In this document: positions 31,134-32,047 of the stretch, one piece after another | Layout of the letters: each line of letters opens with the position of its first letter | Position numbering within the stretch: the stretch's first letter is position 1 | Assembly (NCBI GenBank): GCA_946482545.1 | Contig: CAMLRX010000053.1 | Span: 1-32,047, forward strand | Direction: 5' to 3' | DNA from: an uncultured Flavihumibacter sp. | Lineage (GTDB): Bacteria > Bacteroidota > Bacteroidia > Chitinophagales > Chitinophagaceae | Length of the DNA stretch: 32,047 nt | Notes under the pieces: generated by a model | Databases searched by the model: none | What the model saw: only the letters and a program-made list of their open reading frames with translations | Told to the model about the DNA's origin: nothing | Program-made: the position numbers and the translations under genes

Positions 31134-32047
31134 ATGGAAGAAAATCTGTCTGGATATCATGTACCGGTACTGTACAACGAGGTGTTGGAAAATATGGCCA
31201 TACGGCCCGATGGGGTGTATGTTGACGCAACATTCGGTGGAGGCGGGCATTCGAGGGGGATATTAGAAAGGTTGGGTAAAGATGGAAAACTGTTTGCCTT
31301 TGACCAGGATCCAGACGCGGAGCAAAACCTGCCCGATGATCCGAGGATACAGTTTGTGCCCCACAACTTCAGGCATATCTCCAGGTTTCTGCGGTTGTAC
31401 CGCGTGGAGAAAGTGGATGGTGTGCTGGCGGATCTCGGGGTTTCCAGTCACCAGTTCGATGAAGCGGAAAGAGGTTTCTCCATCCGCTTCGATGGCGACC
31501 TGGATATGCGGATGGACCAGCGGCAGTCGAAAAAAGCATCGGATATCGTAGCGGAATATGACGAGAAGAAGTTGCATAGCATCTTTGAAAAGTATGGGGA
31601 AGTAACGAATGCGAAGACACTGGCCAGAACAATTGTGGAAGCGAGGAAGCTCACGCCCATGAAAACGATCAGCCAGTTCATGCAGGCGCTGCGGCCGGTG
31701 GCCAAAGGCAACCCCAACAAGTATTTCGCGCAGGTGTTCCAGGCGTTGCGCATGGAGGTGAACGATGAGATCGGCGTGTTAAAGGAGTTTCTGCAACAAT
31801 TGCCAGATGTGGTGAAACCTGGTGGAAGGGCGTCCATTATTACGTTTCATTCCATTGAAGACAGGGTGGTGAAGCAGTTCTTTAAAAAAGGAAACGTAGC
31901 AGAAGAGGTGGTAGACAATCCTTTCGAAATGGTGGAAACGGAAAAGAGTCCCTGGAAGGCGGTCACCAAAAAACCGATAACCGCCTCGCAGGAGGAATTG
32001 AAAAGAAATACAAGATCGAGGAGCGCGAAGCTGAGGGTGGTGGAGAG
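31134..32047 (+). CDS. rsmH: 16S rRNA (cytosine-1402-N4)-methyltransferase RsmH, 3' end cut by window
   Basis: An open frame of 304 complete codons runs from the ATG at 31134 to the right edge. The start SGYHVPVLYNEVLENM is diagnostic. The SAM-binding motif VDATFGGGGHSRGIL is at residues about 24-38, FDQDPDA near 50-56, the DGVLADLGVSSHQFDE motif near 86-101, and ITFHSIEDRVVKQFF near 238-252. The end KKPITASQEELKRNTRSRSAKLRV is the normal C-terminal region, so only a few residues are missing. It methylates N4 of C1402 in 16S rRNA. It is the second gene of the dcw cluster, 15 bp after mraZ, and probably in the same transcript. Confidence 0.96.
   Translation, partial: MEENLSGYHVPVLYNEVLENMAIRPDGVYVDATFGGGGHSRGILERLGKDGKLFAFDQDPDAEQNLPDDPRIQFVPHNFRHISRFLRLYRVEKVDGVLADLGVSSHQFDEAERGFSIRFDGDLDMRMDQRQSKKASDIVAEYDEKKLHSIFEKYGEVTNAKTLARTIVEARKLTPMKTISQFMQALRPVAKGNPNKYFAQVFQALRMEVNDEIGVLKEFLQQLPDVVKPGGRASIITFHSIEDRVVKQFFKKGNVAEEVVDNPFEMVETEKSPWKAVTKKPITASQEELKRNTRSRSAKLRVVE

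Overview
The window is chromosomal DNA from a Bacteroidota bacterium, most likely of the Chitinophagaceae or a close relative. The evidence is a secreted metalloprotease with a type IX secretion (T9SS) C-terminal domain, Bacteroidota-type families (Wzi/RemB-like barrel, DUF5723-like barrel, short AtpC, DQVH-type dihydroorotase), promoters of the Bacteroidota form TAnnTTTG, and no obvious Shine-Dalgarno sequences. No rRNA, tRNA, prophage, insertion sequence or CRISPR array was seen. Most genes are housekeeping or envelope genes.

Layout. 1-2624 (-): dihydroorotase followed by a MutS-like ATPase cut by the window edge. 2644-4341 (+): an outer-membrane barrel protein. 4342-4760: a gene-free convergent gap filled by an inverted pair of octamer-rich repeats. 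4761-11301 (-): engB, ykuK, a two-gene secreted metalloprotease unit, a CoA-binding protein with a GbsR/MarR regulator, a parDE toxin-antitoxin pair with a small unknown gene, and a barrel protein. 11496-15133 (+): S9 peptidase and beta-propeller phytase. 15319-21473 (-): pyruvate dehydrogenase E2, dnaX, a GNAT-like protein and an AI-2E family permease. 21564-22570 (+): three small envelope genes (YtxH, Holin-X type, unknown). 22616-24304 (-): an L,D-transpeptidase lipoprotein. 24589-26430 (+): atpD-atpC. 26431-27125: a second repeat-filled convergent gap. 27126-27677 (-): yqgE. 27817-29163 (+): a sensor kinase whose end overlaps queA (29135-30379, -). 30651-32047 (+): mraZ and rsmH, the start of the dcw cell-division cluster, cut by the window edge.

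The most notable signals are mostly not genes. (1) The queA-mraZ gap holds six DnaA-box-like 9-mers with regular 11/20-bp spacing beside an AT-rich dyad, which could be an origin or a DnaA-controlled promoter region. The same gap has a three-unit 10-bp-periodic MraZ operator. (2) dnaX contains a run of ten A residues, and both alternative frames stop at once, so slippage there would make a short gamma-like product. (3) A bipartite repeat built of 8-bp CGCAAnGn units occurs in both large convergent gaps, as inverted pairs. (4) Six genes have a -7 promoter box only 3-4 nt before the ATG, which predicts leaderless mRNAs. All assignments come from reading the sequence; no database search was run.
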